Positions 1 to 12,656 are shown, counted from the first letter of the stretch. The stretch: 64,000 nucleotides of DNA from Galerina marginata (GCA_023014335.1 JAECYW010000029.1:606647-670646); one strand, 5' to 3'. Notes: generated by a model not told the origin, from the letters alone. Made by a program: numbers and translations.

Positions 1-701
1 CGAGCTCGACCTCGAAAGCTGGCCCAGAAGCAGGACCAGACGCATACAGTCTATCACCCGCCAACACCGCGACCAATGCTCCTACCCCTGCCCTTGCCCG
101 TTGCCACGCTGCTGGTGCTGCTGATTTTGCAGTCGTCACCCCGCACCCTACCCAACCTGCGGGTCGGCACTGGGGCCCGAGGAAGGCCAAAACCTAACTC
201 CCACTCGCAGGTCGTGCCCGTCCGCACCTTCAACCAGCACCAGAATCAGACGAGCCGCATACATTGCATCACCCGCCAACACCGCGACCAATGCCCTATC
301 CCTGCCCCCGCCGCCACACTCCTGCTGCGGATGAACTTTCAATCGTCATCCCGCGTCCTACCCAGCCTGCGAGTCAGCTTCACTTACCCGAGGATCGCGC
401 CGTCTGCGTCATGAACGTGGATTAGAATCAGCACCAGGCGTACACTCGCATGGCCTCATGCTTCGCGACTTGCTGGCCCTCCCGGCCCATGCGCCGGCGC
501 TGCTATTCCTGCTGCTGCTGCTGCTCCTGTCGCTCAGTCCGGGCGCGGGTGCTGGTGCGAACTGGAGCTGGAGCTGCAGTTTTTTTGAATTTATTTTTTC
601 GCTCCGAGCATACTCAGGTACTGGTGCTCCTGGTGCTCCTGGTGCTCCTGATCGTGCTGGCGCCGGGCCAGCCAGGCCAGGTCAGGAGGAAAACTGTACT
701 G

Positions 702-771
702 GTGCGTAATCTGTCGGATATTGGATTTTGGGTGGATTTCTGATGATCTCCTTCATTTCGTTCTTCTTTAG
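702..771 (+). repeat. Intron-like module, copy 1
   Basis: This segment opens with GTGCGT and closes with a pyrimidine run ending TTCTTTAG, followed by GTGCGA. It aligns along its length with the modules near 1309, 1815, 2203 and 2703, which share the middle motif TTTTGGGTGG. The form is that of a fungal spliceosomal intron of about 70 nt. Confidence 0.55.
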
Positions 772-1814
772 GTGCGATGTAATCGACAAATAAACCTGCC
801 TACCCGCTCGAGCTCAAGGTCAAGTCCTTCGCTCCAGGCTGTCGAAGGTACGGGTGCTCCTGGTGGAATAAACACCAAATGCACGAAGTACATCGTACAT
901 CGCCCAATGCCCCTCCTCGCCCCTGCTCCTGCCCGCGCCACGCCGCTCCTACTGCTGCTGGCGAATTTCCAGTAGTCAACCCTAGCGCACGCCTAGCCTA
1001 TTAGTGCCTACGAGTCGGTTCCGAAGCTGACTACGCATGTGTTGAATGTTAAATGCATCGCGCCTACACTCGCACAACCTCAAGCTTCGTGACCAGCTTT
1101 TCCTGCGCCAGCACTGCCATTCCTGCTACAGCTGCTGCTCCTGTCGTTCAATCCGAGCGCGGGTGCTGGTGCAAGCTGGAGCTAGAGCTGGAGCCGCGTG
1201 TGTGCCCACCTCCTTTCCGCCTTCCCTGCGGACACTCAGCCTTCGAGCTCATACCCGTGCTCGTGCTCGCGGTAATTCTCGCGCCGGGCTAGGGCAAAAA
1301 ATGCAGTGGTATGTGGATCGTCGAACATTGTGTTTTCGGTGGGATGCTCATAATATCTTCCAGTTTGTTTTCTTCGGGTGTGAGCTACAGCTCAGGCTTA
1401 GGCTTAACCTCAAGATCGTGAACAGTAAAGCCCTGCCCCTGCCTCGGCACCTCCCCTGCCGCCACGCTCCTGCTGCTGCTGGCGAATTTCCAATCGTCAC
1501 CCCTAGCACACGCCCCGCCTGCGGGTGCATGTGAGTCGGCCTCGAGGCGGAATACACTGCTGTTGAATGCTGAGTACCCTTGGCCCACACTTTCCCGACT
1601 TCTGCGGCTTTGCACATGGCTGACCCCGCGCCAGCGCTGCTATTGCTGCTGCTACTGCTGCTGCTCCTTGTGCTTTGCCCTTGTGGGTACGAGGAGCTGG
1701 AACTGCGATTTATTTCGCGGTTCTTTCTTCACACCTTTGCCGGACCCTGGTGGTGCTCATGCTCATGCTCGTGCTCGTGCTCGAACGGGCCAGGCCAGAA
1801 TGAAGACTGCATTG

Positions 1815-1884
1815 GTACGTGAACAGTTAATTTTTGATTTTTTGGGTGGAATGCTCATAATATCTTTCATTTCGTTTTCTTCAG
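1815..1884 (+). repeat. Intron-like module, copy 3
   Basis: The segment opens with GTACGTGAACAG and ends TTTTCTTCAG before ATGCGAGCT. It is one of four copies with both a GT donor and an AG acceptor. Copy 2 (about 1309-1376) keeps GTATGTG but has GG where the acceptor AG should be. Confidence 0.55.
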
Positions 1885-2202
1885 ATGCGAGCTACAGTTC
1901 AATCTCCAGCTTAACTTCAAGTTCACGGCTCGCCCGCTCTCGCAAGCGCCGATCTGACCTTCCCTTCCGCAGCCTGCAACGTATAGGCGTTGTCTGCTTC
2001 CTTTTTTCCTTTCCTTTCTCCAACCACGTCGGAGGCCCGAGGTCCACCGCTTTTGGTATTGCACCCTGCGATCAGCCCGTGCGCGGGTGCGAGCTTGAGC
2101 TCTAGCCTAGATCTTTACGCCCACCTTTCCCTTTTCCTACGCCTGGCCTCCGGGCTGGTACTAGTGCTCGCGCCCACCCAGGCCAGGACGAAGACTACAT
2201 TG

Positions 2203-2271
2203 GTATGTGAACAGTCGGACATCGTGTCTTTGGGTGCAATTCTCATAACAATTTCTACTTATTTTCTTTAG
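2203..2271 (+). repeat. Intron-like module, copy 4
   Basis: It opens with GTATGTGAACAG and ends TTTTCTTTAG before GTGCGACGAGCT. The same flanking words CAGGCCAGGACGA and TGCGA occur around the other copies. Confidence 0.55.
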
Positions 2272-2702
2272 GTGCGACGAGCTCTGCGTGTTATCCTGAT
2301 CGATTTGCTTCAACTCAACTTCGAGCTTGACTTCCAATTCGACTTCAAACTCAAGCTCCAGCTCAACCAACAGCTAGTGCCTTTCCCGCTCTCGCAAAGT
2401 CCCCCTACCCCCGGCCTGCTCGCCTGCGACATGTACGTATCGTTTGCCTTCCTCCTTCCTTTTCCTTCCTCTCACCGCGTCAATCGCGGAGCCCTTGGTT
2501 GGCGCTGCTGTTGCCGCTAATACTTCCGGTGCACACTCTGCTCAGCCCATGCAGATGCGAGTTGAAGCTGGAGCTGGAGCCACGTTTTTTGGCTCTTTCA
2601 TGTCTCCCACTTCCTCGCCTCCTTCCGATCCACCCCTCGGAGCCCATGGTCGTGGTCGTGCTTGTGCTCGTGCCGCGCCAGGCCAGGACGACAACTGCAC
2701 TG

Positions 2703-2771
2703 GTATGTGTATAGTCAAACATTGGTTTTTGGGTGAAGTTCTCATGCCGTCTTCCGTTCAGTTTTCTTCAG
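2703..2771 (+). repeat. Intron-like module, copy 5
   Basis: It opens with GTATGTGTATAG and ends GTTTTCTTCAG before GTACGATGAACT. This is the rightmost recognisable copy; the array decays into ordinary sequence after about 3060. Confidence 0.55.
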
Positions 2772-3060
2772 GTACGATGAACTCAATGCGTGAACCCGAC
2801 TGGCTTCATCTCGCTTTCGAGATCGTTTCAAATTCGATTCTTGAACCAACTCTCTCCCTGCCCGCCGAGCTGTTGCCAGTCTCGGGTTCTGATAAACCCT
2901 CGCGCTCCGTCATCCTCGCCACTTCGGCGCCTTCGCCTGTTCGTCCGCCCCTCCGCCCCAACGTTGGTTTCGTCAAGCAGTGACAAGCTCGTCCATAACT
3001 CAAATCTCGCCTAAATGTTGTTGAACCTCAGGCTGAATTTGCCGTTGCAGTTGCGACTAA

Positions 3061-5772
3061 ACGAACGTCCCACTAGCACGGATACAACGCCCAACTGCCA
3101 GTTGTCAGCCTGCCCTGCCCCCCTGCCCTGCCGTTGCCCCATCCCTGTTTATGCGATAGGGATCAGGTCATTTAGACAAAGACATCATATATTATGATTA
3201 CATGTGAATTAAATGACAAAGGAAAATACCATACGAACTTATCTACTGCAGCGAGGGTGCGTAAGAGGCGTAGAGAACGAGTCGCGAACCAGGAACTTTG
3301 ATGACGTGTCCTTCCGCTCTGACTGGTATTAGTAGGATGGCATGGAAGAAAATGGTGGGGGGTTGTTTGAAGATGTTAATTGTTGCAAGTAGAGGTGATG
3401 TTGAGGTATACACGACGAGTCGTCGAGAAGCTCCATTCTTTATTCATGAAAAGAATAGCTGTAAAGCTAAAAAGAACAGCTGAGTGAAATTCGCGAATCC
3501 AGAGACTAACGTACTGGTACGACATGAAGTGCAAAGATCAGGTAGGTAGCTTCAATCGAAGATTTGAGGCCGTCCACGTTTGGTCATTTCCGAGTGCCTG
3601 CTAGTGACGTGGTCCTCAGCCAGCCTTCACGTCGACGTCCACTTCGAGTACCAGCAGCCGCGTATACAGAAGCGTCGTCACCAGAATCGGCACTGGAAGC
3701 ACTTTCCCTATCAACGCCGGCACCAGCTGCTCCAAATATCCCGCTATCCAACCCTACGTCATCTTAGGCGCAATCTGAGTGATCGATCGAACCCAACGAG
3801 TTTGGATCTTCATATCATCAGCATGCAGCTGGTTTGCGGGTCGTGTCCTGCAGACGGCTCGGTTGAGTTGGAAGATTTGAAAGAAAGGTTCGTGGATGTA
3901 CCTCGCGATTCAGTCAATTTGCGACGTTAATGGTGGCGGAGAGGTGCAAGAGCCAGCTGAGACAACAAGAACGGCGAGGACATATGAGAAAGGACCTTCT
4001 CGACCTCCGCCGCCCACAACGATGGGAGATGTAGGGAAAACCCGAAGATGAACGTCGAGGGTAGTCGGATACCCAAATATATGCGCACAATTTGAGGCCA
4101 GAGAGGAGGGCGGGAAGGTGGATGAGCACGCACGTCCGCATGACGTCCAACATATGCCATTCGAGAAGGAGGTTAGGCTTCTAACTTGCCTCCTAGCTCC
4201 AACCTCCAACATCACGTTCGAAGCCACTTCCACTTCCTCCTGCTCCTGCTCCTCGTCCGCTGCGGCCTATTTTTGTTGTTGGCGGTGCTGCTAGCCCAAA
4301 GTCGGAACAGCTGGCAGCGCGTCGTGGTCGCTCGGTGTAGTGGTACCCGGCCACGTCACGAACGAGGAAGGCATGATGGGCGGCGAGGACAAAACGCTTG
4401 ACGGTGCTGCTGGTCCAAATTTCAGGCCATTTAGCTGCGCGTCCTAGTCGGCCGTGGTACTGGTACTGGTACTTGGCCACGTCACCGACGAGAAGGGCAG
4501 ATGGGTCGCAAGACCGAAGGCGGTAGCGACAAGTCTGCGATCGTGTGCTGGCATCTGAAAAGAAAATGAAGGCGGAATCGCATTGTTCGTGGATGGAAGT
4601 GGGTATTTCTTGTTGATGGTCGGTAAGAGGAGCCAGGTCTCGTGGATCGTAAGGACTGGTGGGATTCGAAATGAAGTATCTGGTAAAATTCGTCGTCGTG
4701 TGTAAATGGTGGTGTTGACCTGGTCATGGTGGATTGACGGTAATCGAAACCCGACTGAGGTGCAGCATTCACGGTGGTGACGGTGGTTGAAGTTGTGGTC
4801 GGAGGCTTGCTCGCAGGATAGCGGAGAAGCCGAAGGGTTAAGAGGTAGGTTGAGAGACGCCAATTTTTTGGAGAGCTGATATAACAGGCAAATGTATCGC
4901 TGGAGGTTTGAGGTTCCAGTTTCGGTCTATTGGACGAGAACCTCAATGACGCTTTCATAGAAGGAGAAATAAAAAAGGACATACTGAATAGACATTTATA
5001 TCGTCGGCTTCCTCGTCTAATGTCGTGTGCCACGTTTCAAGTTTGGAACCAGTCGAACGTAGCTTTTGAATCGGTTTGGAAGGTCCAAGCTGAAGAGATT
5101 TACTAGGCTGACTCGTCGTTATCCTTCCTTACTACACATCCCTCCCGGCAGCCCTGGTGCTGCTAGCCCAGGATAGACGGAAAGTAATGACCTGCTTTCG
5201 AAAGGGCTTTGGAAGAGCAGGCTATGGCATTGGCTGTCGAGGAGCATGAGTGGAGCTTGAAGTCGCGGATTCGACATCATATGTTGCTGAAAGGGAATAC
5301 CTGGGATATTCGCGGTGAGTTGACGGTGCTCATGTACAACCATAGTAAAGTTGGAATCGACATACCCAATGACGACCTGAGTCACCGTGGCAGGCGAATG
5401 TTAGTTGGGATTCGAACAAACGAAATTCCGGATCCCGATGACTGTAGAGAGATCATAGCCAGCGTCCGAGGCATCGTTGTGGGGGACGAAAGAGCCGAGA
5501 AGCTGCTACCATGAAGTTGGTGCTTCAGTCGCGTCTCTTCTTGGATGTTACTTCGGGAAAGCGATACATCCAGCAAAGCGGCTAATAGAGCTATGGAGGT
5601 GCGAAAGAGCATGTTAGACAATTCATTCATAGTGTTGGGTATTTCTCATCTGTAGCCCGAAACTTAGCGACCCAAGTGCCAAAAGACAGAGAGGCAATCC
5701 CAATGCAAGGACGTCAAGTTTGTAGATTCTTCCCGATTGTTCAAGAGTTTTGCAAGGATAGCGAGAAAGATT
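3061..5772. other. Region without a recognised gene
   Basis: Open frames of 60-183 codons exist on both strands, the longest on the minus strand at 4482-5033, but their translations are low in complexity and match no family I know. One short imperfect direct repeat stands out: the word GGCCACGTCAC followed by GAACGAGGAAGG or CGACGAGAAGGG, near 4350 and 4472. A 101-codon plus-strand frame at 5209-5514 has an ordinary composition and could be an exon, but I cannot connect it to neighbours. Confidence 0.4.
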
Positions 5773-5774
5773 TA

Positions 5775-5808
5775 CAGCTCTTTTCAGAGCTATACGGAAT
5801 CGCGAAAA
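5775..5808 (+). repeat. Left terminal inverted repeat of the Tc1/mariner-type element
   Basis: This 34-bp end is matched perfectly, in reverse complement, by 8885-8918. Its first part is itself a small palindrome, AGCTCTTTTCAGAGCT. Confidence 0.9.
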
Positions 5809-5932
5809 TTTGAAAACGTCATGTTGGCCATGTTTGTTACAGAAGTGACGGGACCCCGAAACTGCGAGTCGGGCAGCGCGCCGTGTCCCGCGCCTCACAG
5901 TCGCTCGCCCCTCTTGTCTTCTCCGTCACAAC

Positions 5933-7010
5933 ATGCCTCGTCGCCATGTCTCTCGCGATCTCAAGGAACGTATTCCGTACCTTCGCTATGTTGAGGGTTT
6001 CAAAGTCAAGGAAATCGAAAGGATCTTGGGTGTCAAGAAGTCGATGATCTACCAGACCCTAAACTACCACAGAGATTACGGTGTTGCATACAATCCCATG
6101 GCTTTCTCCAACTTTTCTCGTGGACGGCCTCGTGTTCTGACCAGCACTGATCTTGACCTGATAAAATCTTTACTCAGCAAAGAGCCGACAATGTATCTTG
6201 ACGAGTTGCAGGATGAACTTCACACGCGCCTTGGAACTGATGTCTCCATACCAACTCTTCTTCGATCGCTTCGCCGTCTACATTTCTCGCGGAAAGCCAT
6301 CTCTATTTGTGCACTAGAACGCAATGATCTGGAGCGCTCGATTTATATGAATCAATTTGCTGAATTGGTCTCGGATCCGGCCATGTGCATGTTTATTGAC
6401 GAAGCTGCAAGGAACAAGAAGAATCCTTCTCGTAAAATGGGCTGGTCGCTAAAAGGGCTACGCGCCGCCCAAAGACGATGTTTTGTTCGTGGCCAGAGGT
6501 TCTCTATCTTGCCGGTGCTTACTTTGGATGGCATCATCGCCCATGACATATATCCTGGCTCAGTAACATCTGAATTATTTGCCAAATTCCTACGTGAACA
6601 CATCGTATGTCCCACATGTCAAAGTATTCCTTCTGTTCTTCACATTGTGAAACTTTAGATACCTCTCACAAATCCCTATCCTGGCCCTCGAAGTGTCTTG
6701 ATTCTCGATAACTGCAATATCCACCACTCTGAAGCTGTACGCGAGCTGGTCGAAGACAAAGCGGGTCAGTGGTACTATTTGCTTATTTTTATAGTCATCT
6801 TATGTACGAGTCAAACAAGGTTGTAAACTTCTCTTCCTCCCACCCTACTCCCCTGATTTGAACCCGATTGAGCAAGCCTTTGCATGCATCAAGGCCTTCC
6901 TTCGTCGAAACTGGAAGGATCAGTCGCTTTCTGTGATGGATAGGGCCTGTCATCACATCACATCAGTTATGGCTTGGGGTTTTTTTCGTGCCTCAGGATA
7001 CGTTGTCTAA
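5933..7010 (+). CDS. Tc1/mariner (IS630 superfamily) DDE transposase
   Basis: Three exons, 5933-6604, 6659-6764 and 6820-7010, join in phase to give 322 residues. The two introns (54 and 55 nt) have GT...AG borders. The N-terminal 60 residues look like a helix-turn-helix of the Pax/homeodomain-like kind (VKEIERILGV...MIYQTLNYHR), which would bind the terminal repeats. The catalytic domain shows the first Asp in FIDEAAR (D156), the second in LILDNCNIHHS (D241) and the Glu in SPDLNPIEQAF (E277), with 35 residues between the last two, as expected for this superfamily. The frame is intact, so the enzyme may be active. It should cut the 34-bp ends and insert at TA. The start at 5933 is the first ATG after the inner inverted block. 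Confidence 0.9.
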
Positions 7011-7113
7011 TACATAGTGATCATGAATTATGCTGTATCGTTCGTTTTCTAGTTCTAAAATTACATGGTAGCCTTCGACAATCTTCAAACTGGACAGACG
7101 ACTGAGTATTTAT

Positions 7114-8725
7114 CTAGTTAGCATTACGAAGAGGCTCAGGGCTCGGGGACGGTTCAAATGGTGCATTAGGGTCTATATACTCTTCATCGATATCAGGGAC
7201 AAACCCATCTGGAATCTTCTCGAGTGCCTTCGTAACCTGGTTATAGAACCACCACTCAAACACATGTGCCCTGTGATTAGTACCAGGAACAATTCCGGGT
7301 CCGTACACTGAATGACATCCACCATTATTTGCATATCGCCTTTCGAACCGAATGCGGTCACGGTCGTCAATACGGGGAGGAGGCGGAGACGGTGAGCGAC
7401 GTTGACGTTTGGCATCAGGGCTGGTCCACCATAATGGGCCGGCACGTTTGAGACGCATGGCATCACCGGCTGTCAGCCCACAAGACACAAGGTCCTCCTT
7501 ATCAATATCGCCCATGATATCTGGGCCATAGCCGTTCTCTGCAAAGATAGCTTCTAGCCCACGTGCGTCACGTATTCCTTCGTTCTCCTCGACATATTTC
7601 AGAAAACGCGCGAGCTTAGTGGGAGTATTTTTGGCGGGAGAGTTGGGAGCGGGTGCAGAAGGGAGCGGAGTAGCAGGTAGCGCAGCAACAACAGCATTCG
7701 ACGGAGTGCCAGGCACGAAGAGTGCGCGCGCATCGGAAAGGATGGATGAAAAGGCTTGAAGCATGTCTCCGCTGCCACCAGACTTTTTTGGGCCTTGAAA
7801 CAGCGATCTGGCTCGAGTCTTCGGGTCAAATGGGAGCGAATTTGGGGGTTGTTTCGACGTAGCCTCCGCATCGTACTGACATAAGATAAGAAGGTAAGAA
7901 TCTCAAAAGAAAATGGAGGGCTCACGATTGCTCGAACCCATTCAGACATCATCGCGGGCGTCAATGGAACCTTTTCACCGTCACCGGCAGTGTATGTGTA
8001 ACCGCTGTCGGAATCGTTGGCATATTTCTTTTCAAGGAGCAATCGTATGCGTCCAAGCTCCCGTTCAACTACGTTCTTCGCATTCTACTAAGTTGTTAGA
8101 TATCGGACACCTAGGAAGAGTGTCAAACTTACGCCGGTATCTTCTTCATCCTCACTACCTTCACCACTCGTAGAGATATCATTGTCGCGTCGCTACAGGA
8201 TCCATGAGGACTTGATCATGGGTATTGAGAATTGAGAATTCACCTTTGCACCAGCCCTGACGCCTTCAAGGTCAACGTACACAGTCAACTTTGAAGGTTG
8301 CTCCTCCATAATTTTCTTCGCCATTTTCTCATACTCAGAGAACATATCAACGTCAACAGCATCCTTTTTCCTGGGTAAAGACCAGTTAGTTTGTGAATAA
8401 GAAGCTGAGGGTCGGCGTACGCTTTCTTCCCCAACGAGACCTTGATACCGAAACGAGTGTGACTTTTGACTGGGGTGTATCTGCCTTGGCCATGCGCCTT
8501 CAGCAATTCCGAAAGGAAAGAGAGGTAGTTTTCTTCCGATGGCTCAAAGGTGAAGGTCATCTCCTTGGTCTTCGTCTCTACCTTGCCCTTTGAGGCTGCC
8601 GCTTTCTTTGCACTTTTTGACGAGTCCTTTTTGGTAGTAGGGTTCTGGGAGTGAAAAGAGAGAATAACTTGGACGACCTCGATCTCATGGGGGCCATTTG
8701 GTGTAGGAGAACGGCTCGGTGCCAT
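7114..8725 (-). CDS. Transposon cargo protein with a C-terminal SAM-like helical region
   Basis: Five exons join in phase: 8421-8725, 8244-8370, 8133-8192, 7926-8084 and 7114-7875, giving 470 residues. The introns are about 45-50 nt with GT...AG borders. The N-terminal part is lysine- and serine-rich. The middle has an acidic run (GEGSEDEEDTG) and an ELGRIRLLLEKKYA helix. A proline/alanine linker leads to residues of about 305-367, which read like a small helical SAM-type fold ending in LKRAGPLWW. A basic run KRQRRSPSPPPP looks like a nuclear localisation signal. The gene lies inside the transposon ends, convergent with the transposase. I do not know its function. A partner of the transposase, a DNA- or protein-binding accessory factor, or a captured host gene are all possible. 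Confidence 0.75.
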
Positions 8726-8884
8726 AGCGGTGGCAAGCAGGAAAGAAACGTAGAGTCATCGTGCGCGGCCTTCATGATAACGTCGAAAAGAGAACTTCTC
8801 GTTTCGCCCACGCCTTCTCACTGACAGCAGTTTCGGGGTCCTGTCATGTGCCGGACAAACATGACGCAAAGCTGACGTTTTATT

Positions 8885-8918
8885 TTTTCGCGATTCCGTA
8901 TAGCTCTGAAAAGAGCTG
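8885..8918 (-). repeat. Right terminal inverted repeat of the Tc1/mariner-type element
   Basis: This is the reverse complement of the left end over 34 bp and is followed directly by TA. Confidence 0.9.
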
Positions 8919-8920
8919 TA

Positions 8921-11900
8921 AGTGTAGCAGGCAAAAACCGGCCGCTAGAGCGACTTGTAATACGATGATAAGCAGGCAAAAGGTAAGATGAGATGATGAC
9001 GGATGGTGAACGGATGGTGACCGGGAGACCAAGGGGGTTCGAAAATTAAAAAATTGGACCCGGGGTTCCAATTTTTTTTTAGTGGACATTTGCTGAACCA
9101 ACCAGCCAACGTAATCAGGCACACACCTACATTAGGAAATATGATGTCATCACGGTACTTTTTGATGCGCCCAAATGCGGCGGCAACGCCGTATTTCCAG
9201 CAGCGCCCGTGGATTATTTGCAATTTGAGTGTAAATCACCCAGTTGAGTACATTTCTCAAAGGTTTACAATTCTTACGGCAGGAATGGTGGTTCACTGTA
9301 GCATAAAACTTCCTTCCTGGTACAGTGACGGTGACGGTATGTTGGCAGCTGTAACCTCAGCCTGTAAGCTGTAAATACGGTGTTGGTGTGTAGGCCTAAC
9401 AGCTTAATGATATGTTTGTGAGATAATGCTCGGATGTACAGTGACCTGACAGTGGTCAAAGCCTTTCTACAATGTTATAGAGACTTTGGCCACATTGGAA
9501 AGACATTTTGCGCAATTTTCTGGCCAAAAAGTAGGTAGGTATAAAAAAAATTTAGCGGCCTGACGGCCGAACCAACCACCCAACCCCGGGTCCGTTATAA
9601 AGATCCCGAGAACCCCTTGCGGGAGACAGAGGAGGAACAGCCGGATATCATTGCTGGTGGCGTGGGGTCATCAAGCCGAAGCGCCTCTTTAATTTAACGC
9701 CTTCCTATTGGCTGGATCAAACAACTTACTACTCCCGCGATTTGAGAAAGATACTAACGACCTTCAATGCTACCCAAATGCTACCAGTCGTCTCCCACCC
9801 CGAGTCTACTTGATTTCAGATCAACGATTTCTGTCGAACCCACGACTCTATGCAGTACTAGAACTGTTGTGTACCACCAAGAATCTCACTCGAACCTAAC
9901 GAGAACCTCTATAGTCTCCACTTTTGACGTACCTAGAGGTTCTGTGCATCTGGCTCTGTGCTCGTCTGTCATCGAGATTAATTCTGGGTTTCCGTCTGTC
10001 ACGATATTTTGCACATTTTGTGCCGCCACGTCGCATCATTAATCCTGTACCCACACGCTGGACGGCGGATATCTCGCAAGGGTGTCAAAAATCATGTTCC
10101 GGATTTTATCACCATTGCGATGCCAGTTTCCGAATACACCTCTTTCGTGTGGGTACAAAGAATTTCTGTGCGCTGTTTCTTCCTTACACAAATCTCACTT
10201 TTGAAGTGAGTATTGTCCTGTTCCAAGGCTTTTGACTCAAAGGCTCATGCATCTGCAAAGGCTCTTCGTCAGAAATGAAGGCACATTTTAAGGGATGTAA
10301 ATAGAAGGTAATGGCATCATATTTAATTCCTACTGGCGGCTCAATGTTTCATCACAACACCTTGACTAACCCCCCCCTGCACGGAGGAACAGTTTCTCAG
10401 CCAACCTCGCCAGGCAGCTCAGATGCTCCTGCGCCTTTGCATAACTTTCGCTCCTGGGCGATGGTTTCTGCAATAGCGACTTCCTGCGTGTGTTCGGGAT
10501 ATTCGTGTTTTGTTTCTACTTCTGTCAGGAAGCCACACCGAGTTGGCTCTCTATTCAGCATTTACAATTTGGCCAATTCAGTCCTAGGAGGCAAAAAAAG
10601 GTGGTATCGGGCACGTTGAAAGAGAATTGATATAAGCAGTTAAAAACTGGGGCAAGGACAAAGATTAAGTTAAAAGAGGGACGACAAGGAAAGGAAGCCA
10701 GTACGGTCTTGCTTCATTGGTGTACGTGGGTCAAGATTTATGAGCGTACTTATGTCTTGGGAATCCGTAAAAATCAATAATTCAACTGGTTCAAAAAATG
10801 TACAAGTTTTACATGTATACAAACCAATGAAAGTCGAGCGGACAGCGGCCAAATCCAGGGCAATCGATACTTCGCGGAACCAATTGGCTGTAAGTAGCAT
10901 CCAGTTTGGAGAGAGGTGCAGCGACGAATAGAAAAATAGAAAAATAAGCTGGCAAGCAGAAGACGAGAGGAAGGAACGTTACACGAGCTGGCGCATCTTC
11001 CAGCTACATAACTGGCGGTTAGCGTTGAGGCACAAGAAAGAAAACCGTTATACTGATAACTGGTAACAAAATGTATCAACTTGACGGTACTCCAAGGCGG
11101 TCGGCATGACCAGGCACGGGATAGGATGACACAGTGGAGGGCAACAGTAAAGCGAGCAAGAGCCAGATTTGTGGGTATGCGGCGTGGATCTGGAAAATCT
11201 AAAACTCAAAGCTATCAGAAATGCACGACGTCAAAAAAGAGGGGGAGGGAATCGACAGATGTGATTATTCATCAAAAAGTGTGTGTGAATGTAATTCTTT
11301 GTCGCACAATGAAGCATTAGGGGACCCTGGGGCAGTCATCGCGTAGATTGAGGAGAAATAACGGTTCGAGATCCAGGCAGTGATAAGCAAATAGAAAGAC
11401 AGATCTGAGAGGGAGTCCCCCACGGGGAATGAATTCGAGACGCACCGCTGACTACCCAGATGGCAATTCGCCGTGCGGTCATAAATGAAAAGAGGTGAAG
11501 GACCAAGGAAACTGAGTAACAACCGAATGGAACCATCTAGATTCACGGAAAGTCAGTAAATTCGGTGGAGCCAACCATGAAGAGCGCTTCAAATGCCTTC
11601 GAAACACGGCTATTGAGCGTGAACGAGAAACGCACGAAGATCCACCCAAAGGAAAACGTGAATAAATAAGCATTCGAAGAAGTGCCAACGAAAAATGGGG
11701 AACGAATGCTCATCTCAATTTCAGGTTTGCAGGTCCGAGTCAATTCTAACATACTGTGGGTGAACGCAATAAATAGCTGTCCTGCGACCGATAGCAAGAG
11801 GTACGGAATAGCAGGAAACATACCGAAGACACTGACTTAATTTGGATGCGCCCGAACGACCTTCGCTGATTATGTGATTGTACCAAAATGGTGACCTAGA

Positions 11901-12656
11901 ATAAGTGTCGAAGAGCGAAGCTTCATCGAACACAGGGATGGAATAAAGAGACGTACCTTACATGGAATGCTTTTCGAAGAGGAAGGTACATTTATGGCGA
12001 CAGTAGTTCTGCAATCATTTCGAGCAACGAGGGAGGGACACTTGAGACGTCTAATTTCAATCCAGCAGCATCCAATAGATACCGAGTCAGGACAAATCAA
12101 AGACCGTAAGGTAAAAGAAGGTCCCTTAGAACACTAGAGCAAGAATTGGAGGCTGAGAACACGATTCAGAAAATGACAGAATAACTAGACGTACGCGATG
12201 GACCCGGGCCTAGAGCCTGAAATGCACCCGTATTGCCTATCACTTCGTCATTGTTGGGTGTTGCACGGTGGCCCCGATGGGTGGTCGGAAGTTCTTCACA
12301 GACGGTGTATTGGGAGGTTGGAGCATTAGAGACGATCATGGTGAAGACTCAGAAGAGCGCGACACGCCGCCGACTGCTGACATCAAATGGGTTCAATCTC
12401 ATCACGTGGTGCTAAAAAAGTCGCGTCAGTTGCGCGTCAGTGTTGTTGCATCGAGATTATAAATCTGGGTAGAATAATAAAGATATCAAGTTTATAACAG
12501 TACTTTGTACTACAGTGGACTGAGACCCATCTGAACTTATTTTATTTAGTTTTTACTAGCTCTGGGGCATAACACTTTAGTGTGCTCCATTTTTATTGAC
12601 CGTTGAACTTCACGCTTGGACATCCCATTGAAGCACAACCTGCACAAGCCAAACGT
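8921..12656. other. Region without a recognised gene
   Basis: Short frames only. An imperfect palindrome lies at about 9048-9081, where AAAAAATTGGA faces TTCCAATTTTTT across a CCCGGGG centre. On the minus strand between about 12100 and 10800 several short frames have hydrophobic stretches (for example 11543-11821) that could be exons of a membrane protein, but I found no family signature and no convincing exon chain. Confidence 0.35.

Larger units (their letters stand above)
1..3060. repeat. GC-rich degenerate cassette array with intron-like segments
   Basis: Several modules recur in roughly the same order. A CTG-rich module followed by GGTGCTGGTGC and GAGCTGGAGC-like runs starts near 488, 1109, 1629 and 2500. 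A module reading GGCGAATTTCCA then TCGTCACCCC or a close variant appears near 110, 320, 950 and 1470. A GGCCAGG-rich stretch leads into an intron-like segment at about 702-771, 1309-1376, 1815-1884, 2203-2271 and 2703-2771. Cassette spacing is about 390-600 bp. Open frames here are short, leucine- and serine-rich and low in complexity, so I call none of them a gene. The array is probably a decayed tandem duplication of an intron-containing locus; the left edge of the window truncates it. Confidence 0.7.
5775..8918. mobile_element. Tc1/mariner-type DNA transposon carrying two genes
   Basis: The ends are inverted copies of a 34-bp sequence that starts CAGCTCTTTTCAGAGCTATA and continues CGGAATCGCGAAAA, with no mismatch between the two ends. 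Each end is flanked by TA (5773-5774 and 8919-8920), the target duplication expected for this superfamily. A second inverted block, GACCCCGAAACTGC, lies inside each end (about 5850 and 8833). Between the ends are a DDE transposase on the plus strand and a convergent 470-residue gene on the minus strand, separated by about 100 bp. The identical ends and intact reading frames suggest a fairly recent insertion. Confidence 0.9.

Noticed and set aside
76..2983. Many overlapping frames of 60-180 codons in the first 3 kb
   Set aside because: They are Leu/Ser/Arg-rich low-complexity translations of the GC-rich array and change frame between cassettes.
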